64,000 nt of DNA, taken from the NCBI GenBank assembly GCA_025403435.1, contig CM046327.1, positions 10,036,218-10,100,217 on the forward strand, read 5' to 3'. Positions 1-12,166 of this stretch are shown one piece after another. Source of the DNA: Artocarpus heterophyllus (taxonomy: Eukaryota; Streptophyta; Magnoliopsida; Rosales; Moraceae). How positions within the stretch are numbered: position 1 is the first letter of the stretch; each line of letters begins with the position of its first letter. The translations under genes and the position numbers were made by a program. The notes below the pieces were generated by a model that had not been told where the DNA came from, made no database searches, and saw only the letters and a list, made by a program, of their open reading frames with translations.

Positions 1-361
1 TAACATGCTAGTAAAGCTATTGGCATCTTTAATGAACTTTTTTTTTTCCTTAAACATACTAAGTTATTAATACATATATTTTTTTTAGAAGCAATCCATG
101 AATCAATTTATTTGCAAGAGTATACAATATTTTCAAAGTTTTTATTTTTAAAATGAGTTAATTGGATAATTATATATTCTAATTTAAATAATTTTTAAAT
201 TTACCCAATTTTTTTTTAAAAATACAAAGGTACCTTTTGAATTTAAAAACTTGTTTCAATTTGAGAAAATTACATTCTATGCCGCATTATTAAAAATTGT
301 GTTCATTCATGCCAAACTTTAAAAAGTTGCATCATACTACCATTTTTATTATATGTTTAAG
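1..361. other. AT-rich intergenic DNA, no gene seen
   Basis: No reading frame or repeat boundary can be supported here. The stretch ends in TTAAG at 357-361, which is the left target-site duplication of the solo LTR that follows. Confidence 0.6.
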
Positions 362-1868
362 TGTTGGAAAAATAGTATGCAGCGAAATTTTAAAAATTTT
401 ATATCAAAGTATTTTTCAAAACACAAGTTTGACATGCTATATGCATAAATTAACCAGATCTTACTAACTTTTGTGTGCCAAAAAGCTCCTATAATCAGTA
501 AAGAGAAGTAACGTTCTAGAAAAGCCTAAACCAATTGGTCTTTTTTGCTATTCTCTATTCAAAATCGAAATAAGTGTGGGCTCACATGTACAACTCTTCC
601 TTCAGATGACTCTTCTTCCAACCAATTGAGAGAACCTAGAGCTAGTGTTTGTGATTTGTGAACAAGAGCTCTCAGAGAGTTTTAGAATCTCACCAGTAAA
701 GTATCACTCTTAATCTCACAATTGATCTAAATAATAATGAGATTCACTCCCTTTATGTAGAGGTTAGGTCCAAGAGTCAGTCCTTATCAGATAATGCCTC
801 AAAATTCGAATCGGAATCAAATTTGGATCAATATCTGATGAAATTCACGTGAAAACGCGTGATCTTTTTATCGTGCATAGGCAAGCTGATCTGTCTAACC
901 GGCATGCTAAACTTGCTCCATCGGCAAGCCGACCTTGAGGATCGGCATGCCAATTTGTCGATAAAAAATTTTAGCGAATCTTTTATTTTCCACCTAAGAT
1001 TCTATAGGATAAAATCTCAGTTTTAATTTAAATAACCCAATAGAGAAGTTATCTAATTAAAACAACTTTATCTAGATAATCTCTAGCAAAATAAATGAAT
1101 TCCTGATAATTCTACAAGTTTATCTTGATATAAATTTAAAATTAAATCAACTGATAAATAGACAAGAATTATCTGATCCTAATAATTCAACAAGTTTATC
1201 TTGAATTAATTTTGTCACAAAATTAATTCAACTGATAAACAGACATGAATTATTTGATTTTTTTGAATTTCACCAATCTAATAAATCTGACATAAGTTAC
1301 CAATTATTAAAAAAGCACGCCATATCGTTACAGGATTTTTGTGAGCTAGCAAAGGGAACCTGATGGACCTATATAGTTCAAGCTTACGATAATTACAAAA
1401 CCTAATATCTTAGATATACATTTCATAATTATCAATTCCAACGCTACTCCACTAAAAGCTTAGAGCTGCACTCTCAAACTATATAGAATTACGAAATCCG
1501 TATAGCTAAGTCTTTATGACATGTCATAGTGTATCGTATCCCCATAGGATCATTCATAATCGGCTTAAGGATAAGTTATGTCATACCTTCTCAATTATTT
1601 TTATCTTACGTTTTACATTCTCACCATCAGAAAACTTACCATCCAAAGATAGTATATCATTTGGTTACACCTATGTAGCTAAATGGTTGAGTGTTTCAGT
1701 TTTTCAATTACAGAATAACGCATATAAGAGGATATCACTACTCCTAAAGAGGAGCTATGGATTCTATGTCCGTGAATAACAGGTCTACTCTATCAGGAGT
1801 CATGCCTCCAACGTATTGACATGCATACCACTATTAAAATATGGGTGTTACCTTTTGATACATCAAAA

Positions 1869-2006
1869 GACACAAGTCAAGACAACGGGCCTACTATTCA
1901 TCTCAAGATTAAAATACAATACAAATGATTGTTTAAAGACACAAGTCAAGACAACGGGCCTACTATTCATCTCAAGATTAAAATACAATACAAATGATTG
2001 TTTAAA
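1869..2006. repeat. Exact 69-bp tandem duplication inside the solo LTR
   Basis: Units 1869-1937 and 1938-2006 match base for base by eye. Because 69 is divisible by three, the duplication leaves a short frame open (1816-2010), but this has no coding character. Identical units suggest a recent event. Confidence 0.9.
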
Positions 2007-2055
2007 GTGAATTGATTTGCCGAGACAGAATTATTAATCCAAATCAATTCACTTT
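2004..2055. repeat. Inverted repeat with 15-bp arms
   Basis: AAAGTGAATTGATTT at 2004-2018 pairs perfectly with AAATCAATTCACTTT at 2041-2055, leaving a 22-nt loop. It lies directly after the 69-bp duplication and could fold as a hairpin in an LTR transcript. No function is assigned. Confidence 0.85.
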
Positions 2056-2434
2056 ATGTCCCGATCCAACACATCATCACCTATGACACCTCCGATGATC
2101 AAGACTGACCATCTTCCAATAGAAATATAGACAACATAACAATCATTACCTGAATAAAGCGTCTAACTTTATTCCCTCGATTGCGGATCTTATGATTTAG
2201 GCCGTCACATTAAGAATCGTGTCTTTCGCATAATCTATCCATCATATGCCCAATTCTTAAAGGTTTAGACCAACAATCTCAGACTATTGTTTGCTTAATA
2301 TACATTCAACAAATATAAACGTAAAGAAAACAAGATTTGGTATACAAATAATAAATAAATTCTTTATTGATAAAAATGTCTCTAAAAAACATATTACATT
2401 TTTATTCCTTAGGGCATACATGTCTAACATTAAG

Positions 2435-5221
2435 TTGTATCACACTTAAACATGAGTGATATTTATAAAAAGTAATTTTTAAAGATGACATTGTGAAAAT
2501 TCCCCTTCTAATTTTATCCCTTGTGTACTTAGTGGACGATATATTTTTAAAAAAATATTTTCTTCTTGAGAAAAAAAGTTGGAAAATCTTTTTTAACATG
2601 TAGAAACACAAAATTCAAGATCTTTTTTTTTATGTGATGTTTTGTTTCAGGGTTATTTTAAGTTTTTTAAAATATATAAAGTAGTTTTCCTTAACTACTT
2701 AAGGGTAGTTTTATTATTATGCCTAATCTTTTTCTATTTACATTGTATGTACAGGTTAATATTAGAAACGATTTTATAAATTTAGGGATATTTTTATAGT
2801 TTTGAAAAACTAATTTAAACTAGAGATATAATTAAGTAATTAATCGTTTTTCAAATAAGAGTTTTTAAGAAAGATTTTCATCATTCCAATTTATCCTATT
2901 GGTAAAAATCGTCATTAATTTTCTTTGTGATGTCTGCGTCTTTAGAACTCTTAACCGTTTAATTGTTCTTGCTTTTCCTTCTACTCTTTCTCAAGAACTT
3001 TTAACCCTTTAATTGTTCTTGCTTTTCCTTCTACTCTTTCTCAAGTCATTTTAGTTTTCGCAATAGGTATTGTTATTATAGTCCAAACATCTCACAAGGG
3101 TTGGACCTATCTATAGGATCGAAGTGGACCTCACAGATAGGATACATCTGTGGTTACCATTTTTATCATCATTGTTGGTTTTACAACATGCTGTCGTTAA
3201 ACCAATTAATGTTGTTTTTTTAGTTCTTTTCCTTTCTGAGTGAAGAGTAACAAGGTGTTTGGTAGTGTTTCCAAATATTTTTAAAATTCATTGTGCATGC
3301 CTTTTGAGGTTAAAACAAAAAACAAAAAACAAAAACGTTTTTAAAATATTGTTTGGTCATAAATGTTTTGAATGGGTAACTAAAACAAAAAATGGTGATA
3401 ATGGTTTTTGTTAATGAAATAGAAAATGGTAGAAAGTTGTCTTCTCATTTCCTTTTTCATTTTCTAAGATAGGATATCTCGAGTAATTGTCGTTTTATTG
3501 TTGGGTGTGTGATGCATTGTTTTCCCTTATGCATTTATTCATCACCGTTGTTTTCACCATGTTATTGTTGGGCATGCAATGTATTGTTGGTTGTAAATCT
3601 CTTGTCTTTTGTATTTGGGGAATGTTATTGTTTATGGCCCCTTTTTTTTTATCTTAATGTTGTCGTAAATTTATCGCTGTTATTATTAGTTATTGGCGTT
3701 TATAAATTCCATTGTTGCTTGGAGAATAAAATATCGTTTTCAGAACGCCCCCGTAAAAGCTTTTTTTGTTTTCATGAGCTTTTTTTTTTTTTTTTTTAAG
3801 TTGTCGTTTATTCGCCATTGGTGGGATGTAAGTCCAAAAATTTACCTCTTCATCAGGAAGGAAAAAAAAGTTTCAAAATTCTAACATATAAATGGAGAAG
3901 GAGACTGGAGATCTATAGTTTGAGTTTCAAATCAAATGTCTACGGGCTAAGCTAATTTGTGTAACCTAGTTGAAGTTCCACTTTTGGAGTATGGTTATCT
4001 TCATACAAATTTTTGTATAAATCAAGTTATAGGACGTTTAACATATTAGTTTGAACCAAAACTTTTGATTCAAACATTATAACATATGAGAATTTTACAT
4101 TGTATTTTTATTTTACGTTACACTTTAGTATGTGAGGGCTTTATATTGTTCTTGATGTGTTAAATATTCTATTAAATTTTTAATGAAGTGATGTTCCTCT
4201 AATTCAATCTTTGCATCACGTTGGCCAATAACAAAGTCTTAACATCGTATTGGAATTAAAAAAAGAAGTAACAATTTAAATTTTGCAAGAAAACCACACT
4301 AGCTAAATTGGTTTAACCAAACAAGTTTTGGATTAAATCAAGTGCACAGACATATGGATTTTATAAAGAGGTCTTTGACTGGACTAATTTCGTTTGAATC
4401 ACTGAATGGTCCTAATTTTGGAGAGTGGGCCGGTTTTTCAGCTTAATTGTATTAAGATTCTAAATGTGAACGTTCCGCACCAAAAATATTTACATGTTTG
4501 TTCATCACGAGTAATCCTATTTAACTCTTAGAAATACAATTCTGTTAATAACAAAATAATAAATATTAATTTAAAAAGTATATTATATACTAGATTAGAA
4601 TATACAGTTTTATAAGTAATAAGGTTTTAACCTATGAGAATAAAAAACATTTATTGTTGTTCACTTATTTGAGGTTGTTGAGGATCAAGAAATTAATTTT
4701 TTTCGGTAAGAGGGAAAAGTATGTTTGTATGTTAAAGAACATAAATTAACATCATCCCAAAGTCAGTTTAAATAGTTTGCTTCAACTGCTGGTGTTGGCA
4801 TGTAAACCGAATTATAATGCGCAAGCTGTGCGTAAGGATTATTTAGTCTATTCATATCAACAAGGCAAGTAAATAGGGGTGGCGCCATGTAAGGTAAGGA
4901 CGAAGGTAGACAGCTATCCCTTAACATTTTTTTATAATTTTGTATATAAAATATTATGAAAAATTGTATTTTATCCTCCCCTAAAATTACATTCAGCCCT
5001 CTTAAAATTAGATCTTCTCTTATAAAATCAGTTTCACCCCTCACCTTATTAGTTCAGTTATACTTTTGCTCCCTCGCTAATTTTTTTTACTTCGCTCCTA
5101 CAAGTATATGATCATTATTTTACATACATATATTTATATTCATACACACTCATTCATGTGCAGTTATTTATTTGTGTGACCAATATGATATATACATGAG
5201 CAGCGCAATAGTGGATCCACA
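2435..5221. other. Intergenic DNA with small repeats
   Basis: No gene is recognised. The stretch holds an imperfect 50-bp tandem duplication (2945-3044), a segment starting GGTGTTTGGTAGTG near 3255 that resembles a MITE end, a weak relative of the MITE family (about 4030-4170) and long T runs near 3780-3800. Open frames here are short, T-rich and without domain signature. Confidence 0.6.
2945..3044. repeat. 50-bp tandem duplication
   Basis: Units 2945-2994 and 2995-3044 are pyrimidine-rich and differ only near their starts (CTCTTAACCG against CTTTTAACCC). Confidence 0.85.
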
Positions 5222-5632
5222 TGATAGACCTAATAATGATCTAATATGCAATAAACCATAAGTATAAAGATCAAAAACAGAGAAACATGTAAACGCCTAC
5301 CTGTTGCCATTGCTTGTTTTTCACTATGCAGTCCAAGAAAACGTCTGCTGCTAACTTCCTTTTTGTCCACGATTTTGAAGAGCTTCTAAGCTTTTCAACC
5401 TCAGATTTGATGGCGTAAAATACTGAATGAATGGCTGCAAGCTTAGGGACCCCAAAATGTGAATATGCTCACCTATGTATACTGTGTCCATCACGCAATA
5501 TACGGCCAAAACTGCATCCGACCAAGAACAAAGTGGATGGGCCATCCTGAGCATTTTATTTAGTGCTAAGAGAACTTAGATTAAGTACTTAAAGCACTTA
5601 GAATAGTGCTAAATGTGCTCAAAGCACTAACA
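5222..5632 (-). repeat. 3' LTR of the minus-strand copia element
   Basis: Aligns end to end with 12167-12577. On the minus strand it begins TGTTAGTGCTTTGAGC and ends in CA. A purine-rich stretch immediately precedes it. Confidence 0.88.
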
Positions 5633-5999
5633 TTTTCTCACTATGCCCATATATTCCACTATTTACTACAGTAGGAAACAAAATACATAAATCATGGCAA
5701 TAGGTCCTTTTAGAACGAGTATTATCTTCTGTGTAGCACAATGTGTTATGTCTCTTAATACTTAATGAATAAACTTTATATTTATTCTAGGTCCAAACAT
5801 AATGATATTTCCCAAAATAAATAACTGTGCGCAAAAACAAATATGAGAAAATATCACAACTGAGATAAAGTTTCATTAATAATAAATTCATTCTTATAAA
5901 GAAAATTACAAAGTGGAAACAAGTCCTATACCATATACATGATCCTTAAATTTGAACAATGGTGTGCCTTTAGTCAAAGGATCAGTGATCATCAATTCA

Positions 6000-6215
6000 G
6001 TGCTAACGTGTTACATGACCACCATTTTAGTTTTAACACGTTCTCTTATGGCTAAATATTTAACGTCGATATGTTTGCTTCGACTACCGCACTTGTTGTT
6101 CTTAGCCATAAACACCACAGCTGCATTGTCACAATATATTCTTAACGGCCTAGAAATCGAATCCACAATTCCATGCCCATATATGAAACTCTTCAACTAT
6201 ACACCATGCGAAGTA
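6000..6215 (-). pseudogene. Copia RNase H fragment
   Basis: The minus frame at 6011-6196 reads IYCDNAAVVFMAKNN followed by SKHIDVKYLAIRERV. This is the C-terminal RNase H region of copia polyproteins (family pattern CDNxxA...KHIDxxxHxxRE). In canonical elements the block sits in a longer frame, which is interrupted here. It is the most 3' coding part of the element. Confidence 0.85.
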
Positions 6216-6839
6216 ACTTCAAAACAAGAAATGAACTTGGTCTCCATAGTAGAGGTAGCAATCAAAGTCTGCTTCGCACTCCTCGAAGATACAGCTCCAA
6301 CGGCAAACATGAAAACATAACTAGATGATTTTCATGAATCAACACAGCCAGGAAAATTTGAATCGAAGTAGCCAATCACCTCCAACAAGTCTATCCGTTT
6401 ATACATGAGCATGCAATCCTTAGTCTCTTAAAGTAACCTCATCACCTTTTTTACAACTCTTTAGTGGTCAACACCTAGGTTACTCTAATATCTATCCAAC
6501 ATTCTAACAGTAAATGCAATGTCAGGTCTTGTACAGACCTGAGCATACATTAGGCTTCCAAAGGCTGAAGCATATGGAATGTTTTTCATTTGTTCTTGTT
6601 CGAGCTCATTTTTTAGGCACTAATTCAAATTGAACTTGTCACCCTTCACAATGGGTGCTATACTTGGTAAACAATCCTTCATCCAAAATCTCTCTAGAAC
6701 CTTGTTGATATAGGTCTCTGAGACAAGCCTAAAATGCCTCAAGATCTGTCCCTTTGGATTTTAATGCCAATGACATAAGATGCTTCACCCATATCTTTCA
6801 TAACAAAGCTTTTTTAGAGAAATTTTTTCACCTTATGTA

Positions 6840-7298
6840 GCAACCCCTTATCAATAGTTGCAAGTAATATGTCATCCACATATAGCACAAGGAAACAAGT
6901 TCTACTCCTACTGACCTTTTGGTATATACATTGATCTATGATATTCTCTTCAAACCAAATGAAGAGATAACATCATGGAATTTTAAATATCACTGACGAG
7001 AGGCTTGTTTCAATTCATATATAGATTTCTTATGCTTGCAGACTAAATGCTTACTAACACTAGAGGATAATTCTTCTAGTTGTTTCATGTAAACCACTTC
7101 CTCCAGATTACCATTGAGAAATGTCGTTTTCACATCCATTTGATGTAATTCCAAATCAAAATGGGCAACCAATGCCATAATAACTCGAAGAGAATCCTTT
7201 TTAGATACAGGAGAAAAAGTCTCTGTGTAGTTGATTCCTTCTCTTTTAGTGAATCCTTTCACAACGAGTCTTGCCTTATGTCTCTCAATGTTGCCCAA
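6840..7298 (-). pseudogene. Copia reverse transcriptase fragment
   Basis: The minus frame at 6990-7298 reads KARLVVKGFTKREGINYTETFSP and then LELHQMDVKTTFLNGNLEEVVYM, the hallmark N-terminal RT motifs of Ty1/copia (RVT_2). The YVDD-type region follows towards 6840 in a different frame (CLVLYVDDI-like, read by eye), so at least one frameshift separates them. Confidence 0.88.
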
Positions 7299-8327
7299 TG
7301 AGTCTTTCTTTGTCTTAAAGATCTATTTACATATAAAAACTTTTACACAATCAGGCAAATCAACGATATCCCAGACTACGTTAGATGCCATAGAACCTAT
7401 CTCATCTTTCATGGCATTGTACCATAAGTCAGACTCATTAGAACTCATGCCTGTGAAAACATTTGAGGATCATTTTTAGCTCTAATGTTGTAGTCAGACT
7501 CGTATAGATAGAAAATATAGTGAGTAGTTTCTCTAGTAGATCTCCTTAATGTTGGTTCAATATTCTCTTGAGAAGCATTTAGTTCAAGAGGCTATTCAAC
7601 AGGTTGCCATATCTATTATTCTGCTAGTTCTACTACTTCTTGATTAGAAATTTATGGAACTTGAACGACTGGTTGTTGTTCATCAGGCATTTGAACTCTA
7701 GGTGTATCGTGTACAATAATCACTCCACCATATAAAGTGGAAGGTTGAGCATCTGTATGATCTTTCTCAGGAACAGTATTCCAAGATCGGTCGCTCCTAC
7801 TAATCAAGTCATTTTCAAAAAATTTTACATTCCTTGATTCTACAAACACAGTAGTATACGATGGACAATAAAATCTACATCCTTTAGACTGTTCAGCATA
7901 TCCAACAAAAACCCACTAATGGTTTTTGGGGCTAACTTTTTTTCTTGTGAATTGAAACTCTTACCTCAAACGGATATCCCCAAACGCGTACATGTCGTAA
8001 ACTCGGCTTCTAACGCTTGAATAACTTAAAAGGGGTCCTTGGGACGGCCTTGGTTGGAACTCGGTTCAATACGTACATTGTTGTTTTAAGAGCTTCAGTC
8101 CACAAAGATTCAGGAAGTTTGGAACTAGTAAGCATACTTTGCACTATGTCTAACAATGTTCGGTTTCTTCTTTCAGTTATACTATTCTAGTCTAAAGAAC
8201 CAGTCATTGTGTATTAGGCAACAATCCTATGTTCTTCAAGAAACTTTGTAAATAGACCAAGTGCTAGTCCATTCTCAGTGTATCTATCATAGTATTCCCC
8301 ACCTTTATTTGATCTCATGATCTTAAT

Positions 8328-8939
8328 TTATTTCCTGCATTGTTTCTTTACTTCCGCTTTAAAGATTTTAAAAGCATCTAGTGCTTCATTCTTATTATTA
8401 AGCAAATAGAAATACATGTATCGTGAGTAGTCATCTATGAAAGAGATGAAGTACCTTTGACAGTACACGTCTGTGTCTGGACTACAAACATTCGTATGTA
8501 TGATTTCCAATATTTCTAAACTCCTCTTGGTACCCGTCGTCAACTTATTGGTTTGCTTGCCCTTAATATAGTATACACAAGTATCGAAATCAGTAAAATC
8601 TAGAGTACTAAGTAATCCATCTTTTATTAATCTCTTAATTCTCTCAATAGAGGTATGTCTCAATCTCCGATGCCACAACGTAGAGGATTTATTATTCACA
8701 ACACATCATTTTATACCAACATTTTCATGAACGTGTATAATAGTATAATTGGCATCATTTTGCAAATTAAGATGAAAAAGACCATCATAAAAAATACCAT
8801 TTCTAATAAGTTTAGATTTATAAAATAAGCTGAAGGAAGATTCTGAAAAGTTAAAGGAATATCTAACTGATACAAGTCTAGAAACTGAAATCAAATTCCT
8901 AGAAAAACTAGGAATATAGAAAGTCTTTTCTAAACACAA
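8328..8939 (-). pseudogene. Copia protease-tail, pre-integrase and integrase fragments
   Basis: The minus frame 8706-8939 reads LEKTFYIPSFSRNLISVSRL, the segment after the copia protease. The frame 8328-8699 then gives LWHRRLRHTSIERIKRL (GAG pre-integrase region with its His pair) and the integrase core start FISFIDDYSRYMYFYLL. The adjoining frames are separated by a stop, and the rest of the integrase is broken towards 7900. Confidence 0.87.
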
Positions 8940-9189
8940 AATAAAACCATTGTTTAAAACTAACTTGTATGTTCATACAGCCTCTACATGTGAGTGCATC
9001 TTATTGTCAAAGTAGATGCTTTACTTACTTCTCACTGGCTTCCGCAGGTCTTGTAATCCCTATAAAGAATTGGTAACATAGACTATAGAAACGAAGTTAA
9101 TCAACCATGTGTTACGATCAACATCAATCATATTGGATTCATAACAGTGAGAGTTGAGTACTTTTCTTGTCAAGTTGCTGCCAGAATTT

Positions 9190-9900
9190 GGGCCAGTTCT
9201 TTTTTATGTGCCCCTTTTTCTTGCAAAAAAAGCACTTGATCTTCTTTTTAATTTTCGACTAGGTAGGAACCTTGCCTTTCCCTTTCTGCTGAGCTTTATC
9301 TTCTTCTTTTTTCCTTGGGTTGTCAGATTTACTTTCTCTCCCCCTTCCATAGCCAGTCTTTTCTCCTCCTGAATACACATGGTCATTAACTCATTACTTG
9401 ACCACTTGTCTTTATGTGTGTTGTAGGAGATCTTGAAGGGACCATACTGCAGAGGTAAAGTGTTAAAAATGTAAGGAACTAGGAAAGAATCAGACATCTC
9501 AACCTCAAGTGTCTTCAATTAAGTTGTAATGTCCCTCATACGCATGAATGCTCACGCACGCCTCTAGTACTGGTAAGCTTCATGAATGAAAACTACATAA
9601 TAAGGGTGCTTGCCAATGCCTTATTTGAAGACTCAAATTGTTCATCAATAGCTTTTAGCAATGCTCGGACATTTTATACTGGTCGACAGAACCCCTAATC
9701 CCAACAAAGAACTTAGTCTTTATGAACATGACTAAGAAGCGATTAGATCGCTCCCATTTTTCATATTGATCAACATCTTCTGCAATGCTACTTTTAGTGC
9801 TAGTAGGTGGTTCATCTTTTCTGATAGCATAATTTCTCACCTTCCAGACCTTATTGTTATCACCCTTAAGCTTAGGAATTTGGCATTTCATATCAGACAA
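9190..9900 (-). pseudogene. Copia gag fragments with damaged zinc knuckle
   Basis: Frames 9655-9900 and 9204-9518 carry gag-like sequence (MSDMKCQIPKLKGDNNKVWK..., then VPYIFNTLPLQYGPF and a run of basic residues). Near 9190-9235 a third frame reads KCFFCKKKGHIKKNWPKFW, a CCHC zinc knuckle whose last Cys is replaced by Trp. The gag start lies inside the first unit of the 426-bp triplication. Frame changes show that it cannot make a normal Gag. Confidence 0.8.
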
Positions 9901-11052
9901 ATTAATAAAATGAATTACTTCAATAAAAAATTAAACATATGTGCTCATGTTACAAAATTTGAAGCTAATAATTTTATGTCATGTTTTACCAATGTAAATC
10001 ATGTTGTAAAATTATGAATCTAGTGACATAAAACTTGCCTGTAAGCTAAAGTTCTAATTCAATTTAGATTCAACTAACTTCATGATAAAACTATCAAATT
10101 ATGTTCCTTTCTTTAATTCCTGTGAGTAAATTAAAAAATATAATTTGATGTTCTATCCTAATTAACCATAGAAATATAATAAAAATTCCTGTGAAATAAA
10201 ATCTTCTGCAATGCTACTTTTAGTGCTAGTAGGTGGTTCATCTTTTCTGATAGCATAATTTCTCACCTTCCAGACCTTATTGTTATCACCCTTAAGCTTA
10301 GGAATTTGGCATTTCATATCAGACAAATTAATAAAATGAATTACTTCAATAAAAAATTAAACATATGTGCTCATGTTACAAAATTTGAAGCTAATAATTT
10401 TATGTCATGTTTTACCAATGTAAATCATGTTGTAAAATTATGAATCTAGTGACATAAAACTTGCCTGTAAGCTAAAGTTCTAATTCAATTTAGATTCAAC
10501 TAACTTCATGATAAAACTATCAAATTATGTTCCTTTCTTTAATTCCTGTGAGTAAATTAAAAAATATAATTTGATGTTCTATCCTAATTAACCATAGAAA
10601 TATAATAAAAATTCCTGTGAAATAAAATCTTCTGCAATGCTACTTTTAGTGCTAGTAGGTGGTTCATCTTTTCTGATAGCATAATTTCTCACCTTCCAGA
10701 CCTTATTGTTATCACCCTTAAGCTTAGGAATTTGGCATTTCATATCAGACAAATTAATAAAATGAATTACTTCAATAAAAAATTAAACATATGTGCTCAT
10801 GTTACAAAATTTGAAGCTAATAATTTTATGTCATGTTTTACCAATGTAAATCATGTTGTAAAATTATGAATCTAGTGACATAAAACTTGCCTGTAAGCTA
10901 AAGTTCTAATTCAATTTAGATTCAACTAACTTCATGATAAAACTATCAAATTATGTTCCTTTCTTTAATTCCTGTGAGTAAATTAAAAAATATAATTTGA
11001 TGTTCTATCCTAATTAACCATAGAAATATAATAAAAATTCCTGTGAAATAAA
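9775..11052. repeat. Exact 426-bp tandem triplication
   Basis: Three consecutive 426-bp units (9775-10200, 10201-10626, 10627-11052) appear identical when read side by side. Each starts ATCTTCTGCAATGCTAC and ends GTGAAATAAA. The unit spans the first codons of the copia gag and part of its leader, so extra gag starts are stacked upstream of the original one. The host element is old by its LTR divergence, so the triplication is either much younger or an assembly artefact. Confidence 0.93.
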
Positions 11053-12151
11053 ATCTAGTATCTCAATTATGATTAATTACAACTAATGTCATTTTTTATA
11101 TTTGATTCTAAACCATTTAATATATAATTTTATATAATTAAAACTGCTTGGCTAAAATCTAATTAATTAAAATTATATAGATCACTAGACATTTATTCTA
11201 AAATTTTGTTCATAAATAAATTGCAAATAGCTTAAAGCAATATAAATAAATATGAACAAAAATAAATTTGTGTACTAATATTCTTTATGCAAAAATTAAA
11301 ATTATAAATGCAAAACAACATGATCTAGAACACAATGATATAAATTTAATGTACTAAATTATTCAAATTAATATTGTATGCATAATGAAAAGGACAAATT
11401 GTACATAAGAATACTATATGCACACAAATGCATAAAATTATATCCACACAATAATATTCTTAATAATTACCAAAAATTATGAATATTTAAAAGTCATGAA
11501 TCTTTTCATAAATTTTATTCAAATATGAAAAATTCATAAAATTATCAAAATTATGGATATATAATGAAATTTTCATAAAATATCAAAATCTGTAAATTTT
11601 TAAAAATTTACCCAAAATTACTTAATTGTGAAATCTGGGAAAAATACTCAAAATTTTCTTTTAGGATTTTTTTAATTTTAGGCCCAAAGAAAACGATATG
11701 TCATTTCAATTCTTCAAAAATGATTTCCCGGCTATAAAATGACATGTTGTTTTGTAGGGGGTACCCCCAAAAACGACATGTCATTTTACTTGTTGCTAAA
11801 TGAATTTTTCAGCCCTTCAAACGACGTCGTTTCTTGGGGGGCTTTGGGCAAAAACGACGTGTCATTTTGGTCACGTCATTTTGGTCACTTGGGGAGATAC
11901 CTTTAACCTCTAGACAGGTCACTTTGACCTAATTTTGACTCCGTTTGACTCAGTTTCAGATCATTCTTTATGATTTGAACACTATTTTTGACGTTTCAAA
12001 TTGCAGAAAACTTAAAAATCTAATATCCTATTGATTTTTTATCTCAATTTCCAACAAAACATCCTAAAATAATAAACCCGAAATCATCAAAAAAATTTTA
12101 CATACACTGTATATTTTTCCACAAATATTTCTACAAGACAGAGGCTAAAAC
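11053..12151 (-). other. Copia untranslated leader with near-palindromic repeats
   Basis: This is the region between primer-binding site and gag. It has no open frame. About 11691-11888 holds several copies of AAACGACRTGTCATTTT in direct and inverted orientation, the palindrome AAACGACGTCGTTT (11819-11832) and a perfect 12-bp palindrome GGGGGTACCCCC (11757-11768). These could fold in genomic RNA; a packaging or dimerisation role is only an inference. Confidence 0.7.
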
Positions 12152-12166
12152 GGCTCTGATGCCAAC
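12152..12166 (-). other. Primer-binding site of the copia element
   Basis: On the minus strand TTGGCATCAGAGCCG directly follows the LTR's terminal CA. It differs at one base from the standard initiator-Met tRNA match TGGTATCAGAGC. Confidence 0.85.

Larger units (their letters stand above)
362..2429 (+). mobile_element. Solo LTR, 2.07 kb, probably Ty1/copia
   Basis: The element opens with TGTTGGAAAAATAGTATGCA at 362 and closes with ATGTCTAACA at 2429, so it has the TG...CA ends and short inverted termini of an LTR. It is flanked on both sides by TTAAG (357-361 and 2430-2434), a perfect 5-bp target duplication. No gag, pol, primer-binding site or second LTR was found inside. The simplest reading is a solo LTR left by recombination between the two LTRs of one insertion. 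The TGTTGGA start with an ATGCAGCG-like segment is typical of some plant copia LTRs with long terminal repeats, but the lineage is inferred. Internal structure includes a degenerate roughly 75-bp repeat pair near 1105-1260, an exact 69-bp tandem duplication and a 15-bp hairpin. Orientation is arbitrary. Confidence 0.8.

Noticed and set aside
5952..6320. 122-residue plus-strand frame
   Set aside because: It is the complement of the copia RNase H region on the minus strand; the real signal (IYCDNAAVVF, KHIDVKYLAIRE) is on the other strand.
9775..11052. CRISPR-like array
   Set aside because: The 426-bp units are directly adjacent with no spacers, and the DNA is plant nuclear; it is a tandem triplication.
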